Positions 8,663 through 20,100 of a stretch of DNA of 64,000 nucleotides are shown in pieces. Every line of letters begins with the position of its first letter. Position 1 is the first letter of the stretch. The position numbers and the translations under genes are program-made. The notes beneath the pieces are model-generated. The model did not search any database, was not told the DNA's origin, and saw only the letters and a program-made list of their open reading frames with translations. Source of the stretch: Lewinellaceae bacterium (GTDB taxonomy: Bacteria > Bacteroidota > Bacteroidia > Chitinophagales > Saprospiraceae); contig CANJPT010000001.1 in assembly GCA_947476195.1 (NCBI GenBank), positions 1 to 64,000 on the forward strand, given 5' to 3'.

Positions 8663-11600
8663 TCAACGGAATATTTCCACAAAACCCTTCATAGGAGCAA
8701 TATTCGGGCCAGGCTTAAAGATGTAGAAATACACCCCGTCTGGAAGATCCTTGCCATCCTGCCCTTCCAGTGTACCATACCAGGCTTTGGCAGGATCATT
8801 ACTATAGGGCGTTGCCTGATATACCTTATCCCCCCACTGACTATACACTACGATTGAATTCTCATTGAACAAGCCTGTATCGATACAAGGTATCGCAAGA
8901 AAGTCATTTAACGCATCATTATTAGGTGTGATGATGTTCGGGATAAAGATACACTTGGTGTCATTGATCGTGATCGTCACCGCTGCCTGATCAGACAAGT
9001 CGCAGGTTCTGGAACAAACGGTATAAAAGAACGAAACCATGCCAGGGATCTCACCTGCCGTGTATGTAAATGTCCCATCGCTATCGTTCATGACGAGCCC
9101 CCCCAAAACACTGATATCACAGATTCCAAAATCAAACGCCGGTGAAAGAATATCGTTTGTTAACACACTGGGGAAGGTGATCGTCTCCCCGGGATTGATC
9201 GAGTATGTCAAATCATTTACCGCTGAAGGCGGCAAGGTCAAATAGACAACTGCTGTATCCGGAGCCGTACTACAACCGTTCACAGTTGCCGTGACGCTGT
9301 AAGGTCCATCATTTTGTGTACTCAAGCTATTGATATTAACGACGTTTGTCGCAGAAGTCACAGGTCCTGTCCAGGTATACGTTGCGCCAGGGATACTGGT
9401 CGCTGTGATAGATACCGCCTCCCCTTCACAACCAGGGCTTGGGTCGACCACTGGGTCAAGCTGAGGCAATTCAACCACTTGAATAAATACTGCACACTGG
9501 GTGAGATTGCCTGAAGAATCTACTGCACGAAATAACAGGTTATTGAAGCCAATGGAGAAGGTCCCTCCGGAAACGGCACCTTCCAGTTGCGTCACCGTTG
9601 GGGTCACACAGTTGTCAGTGGCATTAGGCGCATTAAAGGTCAATTCTACTCCGCCACACCCGGTTATCGTATCAGAACTGATCAGGAAGCCACTTGGGTC
9701 AGAAATAATACCAGCACCCACATTTACAACGATCGGGCTGACGGGACAATTAAATACGGGTGCCACATCTTCCGAAACCGTCACATTGAAAGTAGCCAAT
9801 GCTGCGTCTCCGAGCGCGTCTGTTGCCGTGTAAGTTACGGTAGTTGTACCAAATGGGAAAATACTGCCAGAAGGTAAGGGTGAAACGGTAACCGTAACCG
9901 GTGGGCAAAAGTCAACCGGGATAGGCTCTGCCCAGGTAACCATTGTTTGACAAGTATTAATTGTAATATCCCCTGGAACGTTTGTAAAATGCGGAAAAAC
10001 GTTATTTATGACTTGAATTTCGCAATCAAGACTAACATTACCACTGGCATCAGTTACGATGATTACAAATTTGGTAATCCCGGCAGGGAAGGTATCTCCT
10101 GGCAGATAATTCGTTGAATAAATGAGGCTTGTTTCAGGCGTGCAGTTGTCCGAAGCCGTTGGAAGTGTCCAGATCGGCACTACCCCGCAAGGATTGGATA
10201 CCGGAACAGGAAGTGGTGCTGTTGGACAATCGATTATCGGCTTAACCACGTCAATTACCGACACATTAAAGGCACAGGTCGAACTGTTCCCGGAAGCATC
10301 CGTGACCGTATAGATCACCATCGTGTCTCCGGTCGTGAATAGGGAACCTGGTACAATATTGGAGGTAATGATTAATCCTCCCGCTCCACAGTTGTCCGAT
10401 ACTGTTGGTGGCAACCAACTCAGGATTGTATCACATTTAATTGCCGGAAGAAAGACCAGAATCGGAAGGGATGGGCAGTTGCTTAATACAGGTTTAGTAC
10501 TATCTGCTACGGTTACACTAAAGCTACAAGTCGTCGTATTACCAAAAGCATCGGAGGCTGTGTAGACTACGATATGGGGTGAATTCGCTACGTCAAAGAA
10601 AGTTCCGGATGCCTGTGTAACTACGAGCTTTACATTCTGATCACAATTGTCCAAAGTCAAGGGTGCTAACCAGGTTGGGTTAGCACCACAGTTACCACTA
10701 GACGAAACAATAGAAATATTCGCCGGACATCCATCAGGGAAGGAGGGTGCTAAAGCGTCTACTACCGTAATATTGAATAAACATTGACTTATGTTGCCAG
10801 CGTCATCCATAGCGGTGCATCCAACTTGTGTCACCCCTGAAAATACAGAACCGGATGGGTTGCTACAAAGGATCTCCACGTTCATATCACAGAAATCCGT
10901 AGCCACAGGAGTCACGAAATCCACTACAGAAGTACAGCCATTGATCGGCATAATGACCGTATCGGAAGGACAGGTCATGGTGGGCGGTGTTACATCCCTT
11001 ACCACTACGTCAAAAGAGCAGGTGGTCTGATTCCCGGACAGATCCTTTGCCGTATAACTTACCGTGGTAGTCCCTAAGTCGAACAAACCTCCGGAATCGA
11101 AGTCATTGGTGATAATCAAGGAAGCCGTCTGCCCACAAGTATCCTTGAAGGTAGGTGTCGTCCAGAATGCATTCGCCTGGCATAATGCATTAGCATCCAC
11201 CAGAATAGGGCTTACCGGACAAGTCACAATTTGCGGTGGGTTGTTCTCAAACACGGTCACTGTAAAAGAACAGGTTGTCGTGTTATTCGCATCATCTGAC
11301 ACGGTATAGGTCAAAGTCGTCGGCGGGCCAGCGTTAAATATCGTGGTACCCGGCGAAAGGACAACACTGGCAATGGCTCCACAGGCATCTGAAGCAGCAG
11401 GTGCTACAGGGATATAACTTGCACTACATTCAAGGGGTAGCGCGTTCACTACGGTATCAGCAGGACAAGCCACTACCGGAGGGACATTGTCTAAGGTAAA
11501 GACAAAAGCACCGTTGATTGGCAGCACTGCGACCGGGTCAAAATTGCCATCCAAGGCATCAAACGGACCTGTCAAGGACAGGTTGGTAGTTGCCAATGCA

Positions 11601-14080
11601 TTGACATCCAATACATTGAACGTAAGGGTCATAATAGCCGCACCATTGGGTACATTTGGCCAGGAAGGAGCCCCGCCAAAAAACGCAATTGTTCCATTGG
11701 CCGAATTGATAAAGAGTGGCGGTGGACCTGCTGTGATGAAGTTAATAGGAACCGGAAGCACAAGGCCCAAAACGAGCGGATCCCAGGCCAGGCCAAACTG
11801 CAGACCAACAATATTGTTAAAGTTTTCTACGGTCAGGTTTACCGTAATCTGTGTTGGAGCGCCCTGGCATCCCAAATCAACTGTATCCAGCTGCAAAATA
11901 AGTGGGTCGTCGGCGTTTACAACCACTTGAAAGGAACAAGTTGCGGAATTGCCACTACCATCCAAAGCCGTATAAACGACGGTGGTTGTTCCACCATTGT
12001 AATTGCCATTGGCGTTGCCATTCCCACTATTGGTAGTAGCCCCTGTCTGAGAATACGCAAGATCCGGTAATCCAACGCAATTGTCGGTCAATGTTGTCGG
12101 TTCGAGACCATTGACCGTAGCAAAAAGTTGTCCTTGTGGCGCATCAACGGTGATTGAAGGCGGGCATACAATCGTAGGCGGCACAATGTCAAGCACCGTG
12201 ACCAGCCCGTCAAAGGTCATCATCGGAATTTCATCAAAAGTACCACCGTCAAAAGCAACACGAATGGTCGGAAGATCCGCAAAAGTGATGCTTGAAGGTG
12301 AATTACTTAACAGGTCAAAATTCAGGGTAAAAAGCCGGTCTCCGTCATTTACAGAAGCACCATTCGGGTCGCTGCTTGTCCAGGCAAAAGTGATAAATCC
12401 AACGCCTACACTATCAACCCCGAAGTTGCTCAAGTTGATTCCAATCGGCAGGTTAAAATTGGAAGTAGAGGTATATTGATACAGCGAAGCATCCCATTTG
12501 ATGGTAAACTGAATGCCTGCAACGGTTGAAAAATTCAACGCCGTAATATCAACCCCAAAACCACCGCTACAAGCGGCGTTTGCATTATTGGCTATGATAG
12601 CCAGATCCGAGGTATTGATCCCAAATTCAACCGTAACATTGAAAGAACAGCTGGCCGTATTATTGCCAGGATCGGTCGTGGTATAGGTAACCGTATTGGA
12701 ACCGATATTAAACAGGGCATCACTTGCGTCCGCATCATTCGGGAAATTACCCGAAGTAGCACCCGAAACCGACCAGCCCACCTGAGCAACAGAGCAGTTG
12801 TCCATAACTACCGGAGCAATACCAGGTACAGGCGTTGGACCCGTAGCTAACACTGTAAGGTCTGCAGGACAAGTGATTGTGGGAGGCTGATTGTCCACTA
12901 CTGAAACCGTTGAGCCATAGGTAATGAGCGTTGTTTCATCAAAGCTAGGACCAATAAAAGCCAGTGCCTCCGTTGGCAAGCTGGCAAAGTTTACGGTTCC
13001 TGCACCCAGCGCTGTATAGTTCAGGGTAAACAATAACTCTCCGGCAGGCGCTGAAACGCCATTCAAATTTGCACTGGTCCATGCAAAGGAAAAGTACCCT
13101 AATGCGATAGAATCCGTATTGAAATTGATTGGTGTAATATTGAGCCCAGTATTTGTATTGGTGATCGAAACAAATTGGAGGGCAGCGGGAAGCCAGTCCA
13201 TCGAAAACTGTAATCCTGCAATGCTATCAAAATTGAAAGCCAGCACGTCAATCGTAACAAGTTCACCACAAGAAGGAAGATTGTTTGGATTGGCGATCAA
13301 GGTCAGGTCGGTCGTTGTAACGGAGTATTCAATCAGGATATTGAAAGAACAAGTAGCCGTATTACCGCCAGCATCTGTGGCTTTATAGGTTACGGTGCTG
13401 AAGCCAATATTAAATAAGGCTCCACTTGCATCAGCATCGTTGGGGAAGTTTGCTAAAGTTGCCCCAACAGAGGACCATCCCGCTCCGGGCGTACCGCAGT
13501 TGTCGGCTAAAACAGGCGCAATATTCGGAATAGCGGTCGGGCCGGATCCACCAGTCACTACACTCGCAGGACAGGTAATCATGGGAGCTGTATTGTCTAG
13601 TGCTTTAACCAGGCCGTTTTCTGTTTCAAAAAGCACTTCATTGAATTGGTTGTCAAAAACAGCAATAGCCGTTGGATCATCGACAAAAGAGAGTGATGCC
13701 GGAGGACCTCCAATTCTCTTGAAGGCTACTTTAAACAGAACTGTATTTGACGGAAGACTTAACCCCGCCACGTCGGTCCAGGCAAAAGTAAGTTTGCCAA
13801 GTGAGAGCGTGGCTGGCATAGTATCGAATCCCGCACCCATAAATTGGGGATGCAACATCGTCACATAGGCATAGTCCAGACGCGCTGTGTCCCATTGCAA
13901 CGTGAATTGCAAGCCGGATATATTGGTAAGATTATCCAGATAAACCGGGACAAGAAACGTATCCGGTGACATGCACGGAACTTCGATGATATCGGATCTA
14001 AGGATGACCGCTTGCGCCGAGGCTCTGTTTGAAAAAACCCCAGCCGTAAGCAGGAATAGGATTAAGAAAATATTTCTCAT
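8663..14080 (-). CDS. Giant cohesin-like/HYR surface protein with T9SS type B sorting domain
   Basis: This 1805-residue protein starts with a signal peptide (to about residue 23). Four cohesin-like modules follow (about 24-165, 253-397, 488-632 and 722-860), recognisable by repeated GLQFTLQWD/GLQFSMDW/GIQFTIKWD strands and FAWTS turns. HYR modules separate them. About eight more HYR modules run to residue 1540 (pattern PPxxxCP...DNC...GTTTVTYTATDxxGNxxxCSFxVxV). Then come an Ig-like module near 1547-1612, a cadherin/Ig-like module near 1615-1708 and a C-terminal type B sorting domain (FIPNIITPNNDALNDF...VYSQWGDKVYQ...DGVYFYIFK). The sorting domain sends it through T9SS to the surface. The ATG at 14080 is preferred over an in-frame TTG at 14095. 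Likely role: adhesion or scaffold. The cohesin assignment is by eye. Confidence 0.85.
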   Translation of the reverse strand: MRNIFLILFLLTAGVFSNRASAQAVILRSDIIEVPCMSPDTFLVPVYLDNLTNISGLQFTLQWDTARLDYAYVTMLHPQFMGAGFDTMPATLSLGKLTFAWTDVAGLSLPSNTVLFKVAFKRIGGPPASLSFVDDPTAIAVFDNQFNEVLFETENGLVKALDNTAPMITCPASVVTGGSGPTAIPNIAPVLADNCGTPGAGWSSVGATLANFPNDADASGALFNIGFSTVTYKATDAGGNTATCSFNILIEYSVTTTDLTLIANPNNLPSCGELVTIDVLAFNFDSIAGLQFSMDWLPAALQFVSITNTNTGLNITPINFNTDSIALGYFSFAWTSANLNGVSAPAGELLFTLNYTALGAGTVNFASLPTEALAFIGPSFDETTLITYGSTVSVVDNQPPTITCPADLTVLATGPTPVPGIAPVVMDNCSVAQVGWSVSGATSGNFPNDADASDALFNIGSNTVTYTTTDPGNNTASCSFNVTVEFGINTSDLAIIANNANAACSGGFGVDITALNFSTVAGIQFTIKWDASLYQYTSTSNFNLPIGINLSNFGVDSVGVGFITFAWTSSDPNGASVNDGDRLFTLNFDLLSNSPSSITFADLPTIRVAFDGGTFDEIPMMTFDGLVTVLDIVPPTIVCPPSITVDAPQGQLFATVNGLEPTTLTDNCVGLPDLAYSQTGATTNSGNGNANGNYNGGTTTVVYTALDGSGNSATCSFQVVVNADDPLILQLDTVDLGCQGAPTQITVNLTVENFNNIVGLQFGLAWDPLVLGLVLPVPINFITAGPPPLFINSANGTIAFFGGAPSWPNVPNGAAIMTLTFNVLDVNALATTNLSLTGPFDALDGNFDPVAVLPINGAFVFTLDNVPPVVACPADTVVNALPLECSASYIPVAPAASDACGAIASVVLSPGTTIFNAGPPTTLTYTVSDDANNTTTCSFTVTVFENNPPQIVTCPVSPILVDANALCQANAFWTTPTFKDTCGQTASLIITNDFDSGGLFDLGTTTVSYTAKDLSGNQTTCSFDVVVRDVTPPTMTCPSDTVIMPINGCTSVVDFVTPVATDFCDMNVEILCSNPSGSVFSGVTQVGCTAMDDAGNISQCLFNITVVDALAPSFPDGCPANISIVSSSGNCGANPTWLAPLTLDNCDQNVKLVVTQASGTFFDVANSPHIVVYTASDAFGNTTTCSFSVTVADSTKPVLSNCPSLPILVFLPAIKCDTILSWLPPTVSDNCGAGGLIITSNIVPGSLFTTGDTMVIYTVTDASGNSSTCAFNVSVIDVVKPIIDCPTAPLPVPVSNPCGVVPIWTLPTASDNCTPETSLIYSTNYLPGDTFPAGITKFVIIVTDASGNVSLDCEIQVINNVFPHFTNVPGDITINTCQTMVTWAEPIPVDFCPPVTVTVSPLPSGSIFPFGTTTVTYTATDALGDAALATFNVTVSEDVAPVFNCPVSPIVVNVGAGIISDPSGFLISSDTITGCGGVELTFNAPNATDNCVTPTVTQLEGAVSGGTFSIGFNNLLFRAVDSSGNLTQCAVFIQVVELPQLDPVVDPSPGCEGEAVSITATSIPGATYTWTGPVTSATNVVNINSLSTQNDGPYSVTATVNGCSTAPDTAVVYLTLPPSAVNDLTYSINPGETITFPSVLTNDILSPAFDFGICDISVLGGLVMNDSDGTFTYTAGEIPGMVSFFYTVCSRTCDLSDQAAVTITINDTKCIFIPNIITPNNDALNDFLAIPCIDTGLFNENSIVVYSQWGDKVYQATPYSNDPAKAWYGTLEGQDGKDLPDGVYFYIFKPGPNIAPMKGFVEIFR

Positions 14081-14136
14081 GGTGTTCAATGTCAAACTAT
14101 TAAAGATGGGGGTAATGCCTCGATAAATTTAAAGGA

Positions 14137-14172
14137 TAAGTAAGGCGGCAACGCTTGTCGCCGCCTCACTTA
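14137..14172 (-). terminator. Stem-loop after the giant HYR adhesin gene
   Basis: TAAGTAAGGCGGC (14137-14149) pairs with GCCGCCTCACTTA (14160-14172) at 12 of 13 positions plus a possible G-U, over a 10-nt loop. It lies 11 bp past the stop of the 14183-22882 gene. The minus-strand tail is AT-rich but not a pure T-run, so partial termination or attenuation between the two adhesin genes is likely. Confidence 0.5.
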
Positions 14173-14182
14173 TACCCTAAAT

Positions 14183-17100
14183 TCAATCAATCAAAATCAT
14201 CTTCTTACGATCGCTGTGTTTAGGCGTTGCCAATTCGTAGTAGAAAACACCGTTTGAGCCGAAATCACTTTTCTGGAATGTGATGCTGTTTTTGCCTTCA
14301 GCAAAATCACCGATCACTGTTTTTACCAGCCGACCTTCTGCACTAAACACGCGTAAAGTTGCACGACCCGACTCAGGCAAGCGGAATGAAATGGTCGTTT
14401 GCGCTGTGAATGGGTTAGGCTGGTTTTGGAAGAGCGCAAAAGTTTTGCTTTCCAAATCGCCTGTAGCTACCGAAGCAACGAATTCAAAGCCAACCGCGAT
14501 AGCATTACCTCCTTCGTTGATCGCCAATGCTTCTGTAATCTCTGAACTACTTTTCAGCACCGCAGACAAGGTCGGAACAGATTTCAAAACCTTGAATGTC
14601 AGTGAGAACAATGTTTCGTCATCGTTGAATGAAGTAGGTTTGCCACCTACCCAAAGCGTACTGATCAAGCCGTCTGCAAGGTTGGCCGTTCCAAAATTAT
14701 CTTGCGTGAGGCCGGGCAAAACACCCGCCTGAATGTCTTGCAATTCAAACACTTCCGGATCAAATGCAATGGTCATCTGATATGCCTGCGCATTGATGAA
14801 GTCTTTTGCTTTAAACGGAATGGTGATCGTTTCACCAGCTTGTACGGCGCGCTCATCGAGACGGAACTTAAGGGCATCCGTAAATTCAGCTCCACCTCCA
14901 CCATTGGTCAGGGATGGTACCACCGAACCATTCACGTCGCCCATTAATACACCTGTAAAGTCATCACTCAGGAAGTCTGCCGCAACGTTATTGTGTGTAA
15001 TAAGTGACGGCGGCACAGGATTGTTGAGCGGATTCACTTGAGGTGCTGGTGGATTACCCATAGGCAAGGGTAAAAACACATGAGATGCAGCAATAAACTT
15101 CCAATCCGGTCCGACCTGATTGCCCTGGACGTTTGTAAAGTGTGGTGCATTGCCCAGTACATACCGCTGTACAAGTGCGTAGTCCAATAGATTTATCTTA
15201 AAGTCGCCGTTGATATCCGCAGCCACCCATTGGTAACCATTGGTGAAGGATACCTGCATAGCTGCGTGTGCCTGAATTCCAAGCATGTCACCTACATTGA
15301 TCTGCTGGTTTTTAACCGTAGCAATTTTAAAGGCCGAAACCACCGTGTTTGAACCCCCTTGAACTAAAAATCCGTAATCTGCAGTAGGTAATGCTGTCAG
15401 ATCCATATCAATGTTTGTACCCGCAAGGTCAACCGTAACACCAGGTATTGGCTTCGTAGGCGCCTTCCAGGTAAACACGTCACCGGATATATTGAGGTCA
15501 TTGGATGCAGGACAAGTAATGGTTGCCGAACCATTGTTGAAATTTACCATCGGTGCTTGATTTGTGCCGTCCTGTAAGAACACAAGCGCCGGCAAAGCAG
15601 AAGCAAGGATATTAACCGATGTTCCAACCGCTGCGGCACTAAGTTGAACTTGTAAATTGAACAACAGACTGCCATTCGGGAGTGTCGTAGGATTCAGGGT
15701 TGGGTGGGTCCAGAATACAGAACTTACACCCGGTACTAAACCGACCAAGGCTGGATTCAGATTGGTCAGACCCGTAATCGTCCCAATTACGCCATTGCTC
15801 AGCGCCAGACCCAGAGAGAACCCTGAAACATTGATAAAATTATCCACCGTAACTGGAATCGAGATCGTTTGGCCCTGACAACCGTTGCCGGTTCCAACCG
15901 TGATCGTGATTTTCGGACCAGCTTGTACGATAGCTGTATCTACAGCAATACATCCGCTGCTTACATCTGTCGCAGTTACCGTGTAGGTTCCTGCCGAAAG
16001 ACCGTTCAAATTAGCGGTTGTAGCCATGTTACTCCATTCATAGGAGAAGATACCTGACCCGCCTGTAGTGACGGTGGTTGCGGTTCCATTGTCCGCACTG
16101 AAGTATAATTCTGGCGTTCCGGATGCGCTGAGGATGAAACCTGTATTTACACCAAGCATCACCTGTACTTGTACGACACAGGAATTCGTATTCCCATAAA
16201 TATCCACTGCAGTCAAGCTTATGGTTTGTGTCCCAAGGTCGCCGCAGTCAAAGGTTGATTTAGATAGGAAAAGTGTATCTATAGAACAATTATCTGTGCT
16301 GCCAAGGTCAATATTGCTTGGATCAATGGTAGCTGAGCCGTTGGTCCCCAGTGAAATAATCACATTGTTATTACAAATCATCGTAGGTACACTATTGTCG
16401 ATTACACTGATGTTAATCGAATCAACACCTACATTACCACACACATCAATTGCTGCAAAGTATATCCAGTAGTTTCCTATCAGATAATCACCACTAATAC
16501 TAAAGGAATGATCCCCAAACGGACCATCATTCGTCACCAATAACAGATTGTCGGGCGTACAGTCTTCAAGGAATTGCGCCACGTTAAATACCAATGGTAC
16601 CGTACAGTTCTGGTTGGGTGGAAATTGAGACGTATTCAGTATAAGTGTATCTGGCATCCCTGCAAAAACAGGTTCTGTAACATCTACTACTTTAATCGTC
16701 CGGGCATAAACATTGGTATTACCACAGTTGTCTGTGGCCGTCCAGGTTCGCAGAATGCTATAATCAAACATACCGCAATCGCCCAATGCAACGGCAATCG
16801 TATCAACCGTCAGTTCGACCAAAACATCCGCATCACAGTTATCGGTAGCGGTCACAGGAATCACGGCAATGTTACCATCACTGCAACTTACTGTAACGTT
16901 TGGTGGAAGCACTGAAAAGACCGGCTTAATGGTGTCCTGAATACTGAGCAATTGGTCACAAGTAGAAACATTGTCAGCCAGGTCGACCACTTTCCATGTA
17001 CGGGTGAGCACCTGACAGATATTGCCAACGCCATTGCTAAGCGCGTCCGTGTGGGAAATAGAATCCACTACAATCAGACAGTTATCAGTAGCCGTAGCCT

Positions 17101-20100
17101 CTCCTTGTACCGTGGTGCTTAGATTATCGGTGCACTGAACCGTCTTGTTTGGTGGACAAGTGATGGTTGGAGCCACATTGTCCTGAATCACAATATAAGT
17201 CAGACACATGGACATATTGCCTGAAGCATCCGATACAAACAATTTAACCCCGTGCTGGGTCACTCCGTCTGCATCCGCACAATCGTAGGCAAGTGTAGTC
17301 GTAGGTGGTACCAATGGGCTTTGGTCCAGGCGTTGGATCAACAAGCCCAGATTGCTGGTGCAGTTGTCAAAACTGAAATTGTTGAATTGGTTAAACATCA
17401 CGTTCACGATGCCGGAAGGCTGCAAAGACGCGCTCACACCATTGATACAAACAGCCGTTGGAGGCGTAGCATCATTCACCTGAATAGTGACATTTTTGGT
17501 AGAACTGTTGCCACATTTGTCTGTGGCGGTAAAGCGTACCACATAAGTGCCAACAGGATAATCTGGCGCACTGATATTTGAACCAGACGGAATTACAAAC
17601 GTATTGCCCGGGGGAGCAGAAATGAGGGTATTCGTAATAGTAAGATCTGATGTCGATTCGCAATCTGCAACGTATGGCGCAATATTAAAGTTAACGGCAG
17701 CCTTGCAGTCCAGTGCATTCGGCGTCGTATTGCCGACAACCGTAGCTGGCGTATTTACGGCATATACAGGTGCTTGTGCATCGGAAACAACAATCTTCTG
17801 CGTACGGATAGCTGTGTTTCCAGCATCATCCATTGCCGTCCACTTTCTATTGATCAGATAGCTATATTTTCCGCAGCCAATGGTATCTATCGTGGAAGTC
17901 TCCACCAGGGAAATATCCACTAAAACATCACACTGATCGGTCGCAAACTGTGGATACGATGCAGCTGGCGGAATAGCCGCGCAAGCTTGTATAACAGTGT
18001 CCATCTGCGTTGCACTCCAGGTGCCTGCAAAAACAGGCTGGGTAACATCATGTACCGTTACCGTGGTCTGGAACGTGCCAATATTGCCATTGATATCCGT
18101 AACAGCCAGTACAACTGCATTTACGCCCATGTTAGCCAGATTCGAACAATCAAAATCCAGCGTGTCCAGATAAATATAATTCGGGCTTACACCGGTACGA
18201 ATAGAGATATCAACGGGGCCACAACCATCCTGGTCGTAACTACCATTATTCAATTGTACTGCTGTAATAAAGGCGTCGCCGGCTGCATCTAAGTTGATAT
18301 TGAGGGACTGGCCAATAGCGACCGGTGGCGTTAGATCCACTGAAATGATCACGTTTTGTGGCTGACTCGTTGTATTGTTCTCCGGATCTGTGTAGGACCA
18401 GTTGATCACATAGCTTCCTGGGTTCAGGACATAGCGTGGTGGGCCGCCAGGTACAAGCGGAGGCAATACCATCATTACAGGAACGGAAGGCGTGCCATAA
18501 ATGGTCACCAAGTCAGTGCCATTACAATCTGTAGCAGAAGGTGCCGTAACGGTCTCCTTGGTACAGTTGCTTACGATATCTCCCAGTGTGGTAATGACTG
18601 GCACCGGCGCTTGTCCATCTACAAGGGTGATATTAAAACTACATGGTGCCGACATTAAGTTATCAGGCATATTGTTGATGGCCTTTAAGGTTACAACAAA
18701 GAAGTTGCCCGGTGTTACAGGAATTACACTCGATACAAGTGCATTCGCAGGAGGCGTTTGGATAATCGTAACATCACTCAGACAGTTGTCAGATATGGAC
18801 GCAGGCGGGTAAGTAGGAACTTTAATATCTGCTGAACAACCTGCTGATACGGAGAGGTTCTGATTGCCCGGGCAAGTGATGCTGGGGGCTTGTGTATCTA
18901 TTATTTTAATAATGAAAGAACAAACTACTGGAGGGTTTGCACCCTGGGTAGCGGTGTAGGTAACGGTCGTTTCTCCAACAGGAAACTGTGCAATCACGGA
19001 GCCTCCAATCGCAGGAAGTGTAACCGGGAATGGATTGATCAAATTCACAAACGATTGAACCGACTGGTTATTGATGACCTCCGTAACTGTAAACGCACCA
19101 CAATCAGTGATATCAGTCAAGGAAGGACGAATCCAGGTAAACAATTGATCACAGTTGTTGGTCGTGTTTGGCAACGTGAATACGTCACCACAGATACCGG
19201 CAGGCGCCACTGCGTAATTGTTCATGAACACTGGCGACTGATTGTCTGTCACTATGATGGTGATGACTTTAACCGTTGGATTTCCACAGCCGTCGGTAGC
19301 CGTCAGCGTAACGATATTGGTGCCAATCGGAAAGCTGGAAACCGGAAGCGTATGGGTGCCCAAAGCAAAGGTCAGTACACCCGAAGATGGTGCACCAACT
19401 GCCGGGACCAGACTGTACGAGATTCCCGATATTCCATTGCAAGCATCCGTAATATCATTGAAGTTAACGACCGCTAAAGTGTAATTGCCTGTACAGCTTG
19501 ACGGACCTGATACGTTGACGTTCACGATTCCCGTTGGAAGGTAAGCCGCATTAAAAACCGGGCCTACAATATCCTGAACAGTGATCACCTGGCTTACCTG
19601 GATCGTATTGGATGGTACCGCATTGTCGGAAGCTTCCCAGGTGCGCGTGATGGTATAGGTGCAAAGTCCGGGACCAAAAGTCTGGCCCTTGTAGGTTACT
19701 GTTGCAGAACCACAGTTGTCCGTAGCCGTCGGGTTTGTTACTGGCAGGATCGCATCGCATGCCACTGTAACGTTTGCTGGAACACTCGCAAATACAGGTG
19801 GGGTAATGTCTTTTAAGGTTACCGTAAAGGCACAAAGGTTACTGATATTGGGGGTAGGCAATACCCCGTCTAAGGCACGGACCGTAACGTTTGTAACGCC
19901 CAGCGGAAATACAGGAATATTTGCAAGGTCGCCCCCGGCAAATGTGGTAAACGCCCCTGCGGGACTACCCAAAGCATATTGGTACGCACTTACAGTGCAA
20001 TTGTCGACCGCAGACAATGTGCCCGTCGCCGATCCCACACAAGAGGCAGGTGATGGAAGGACCGGAGTGAATATGGTAACATCGGACGGACAAGTGAGGA

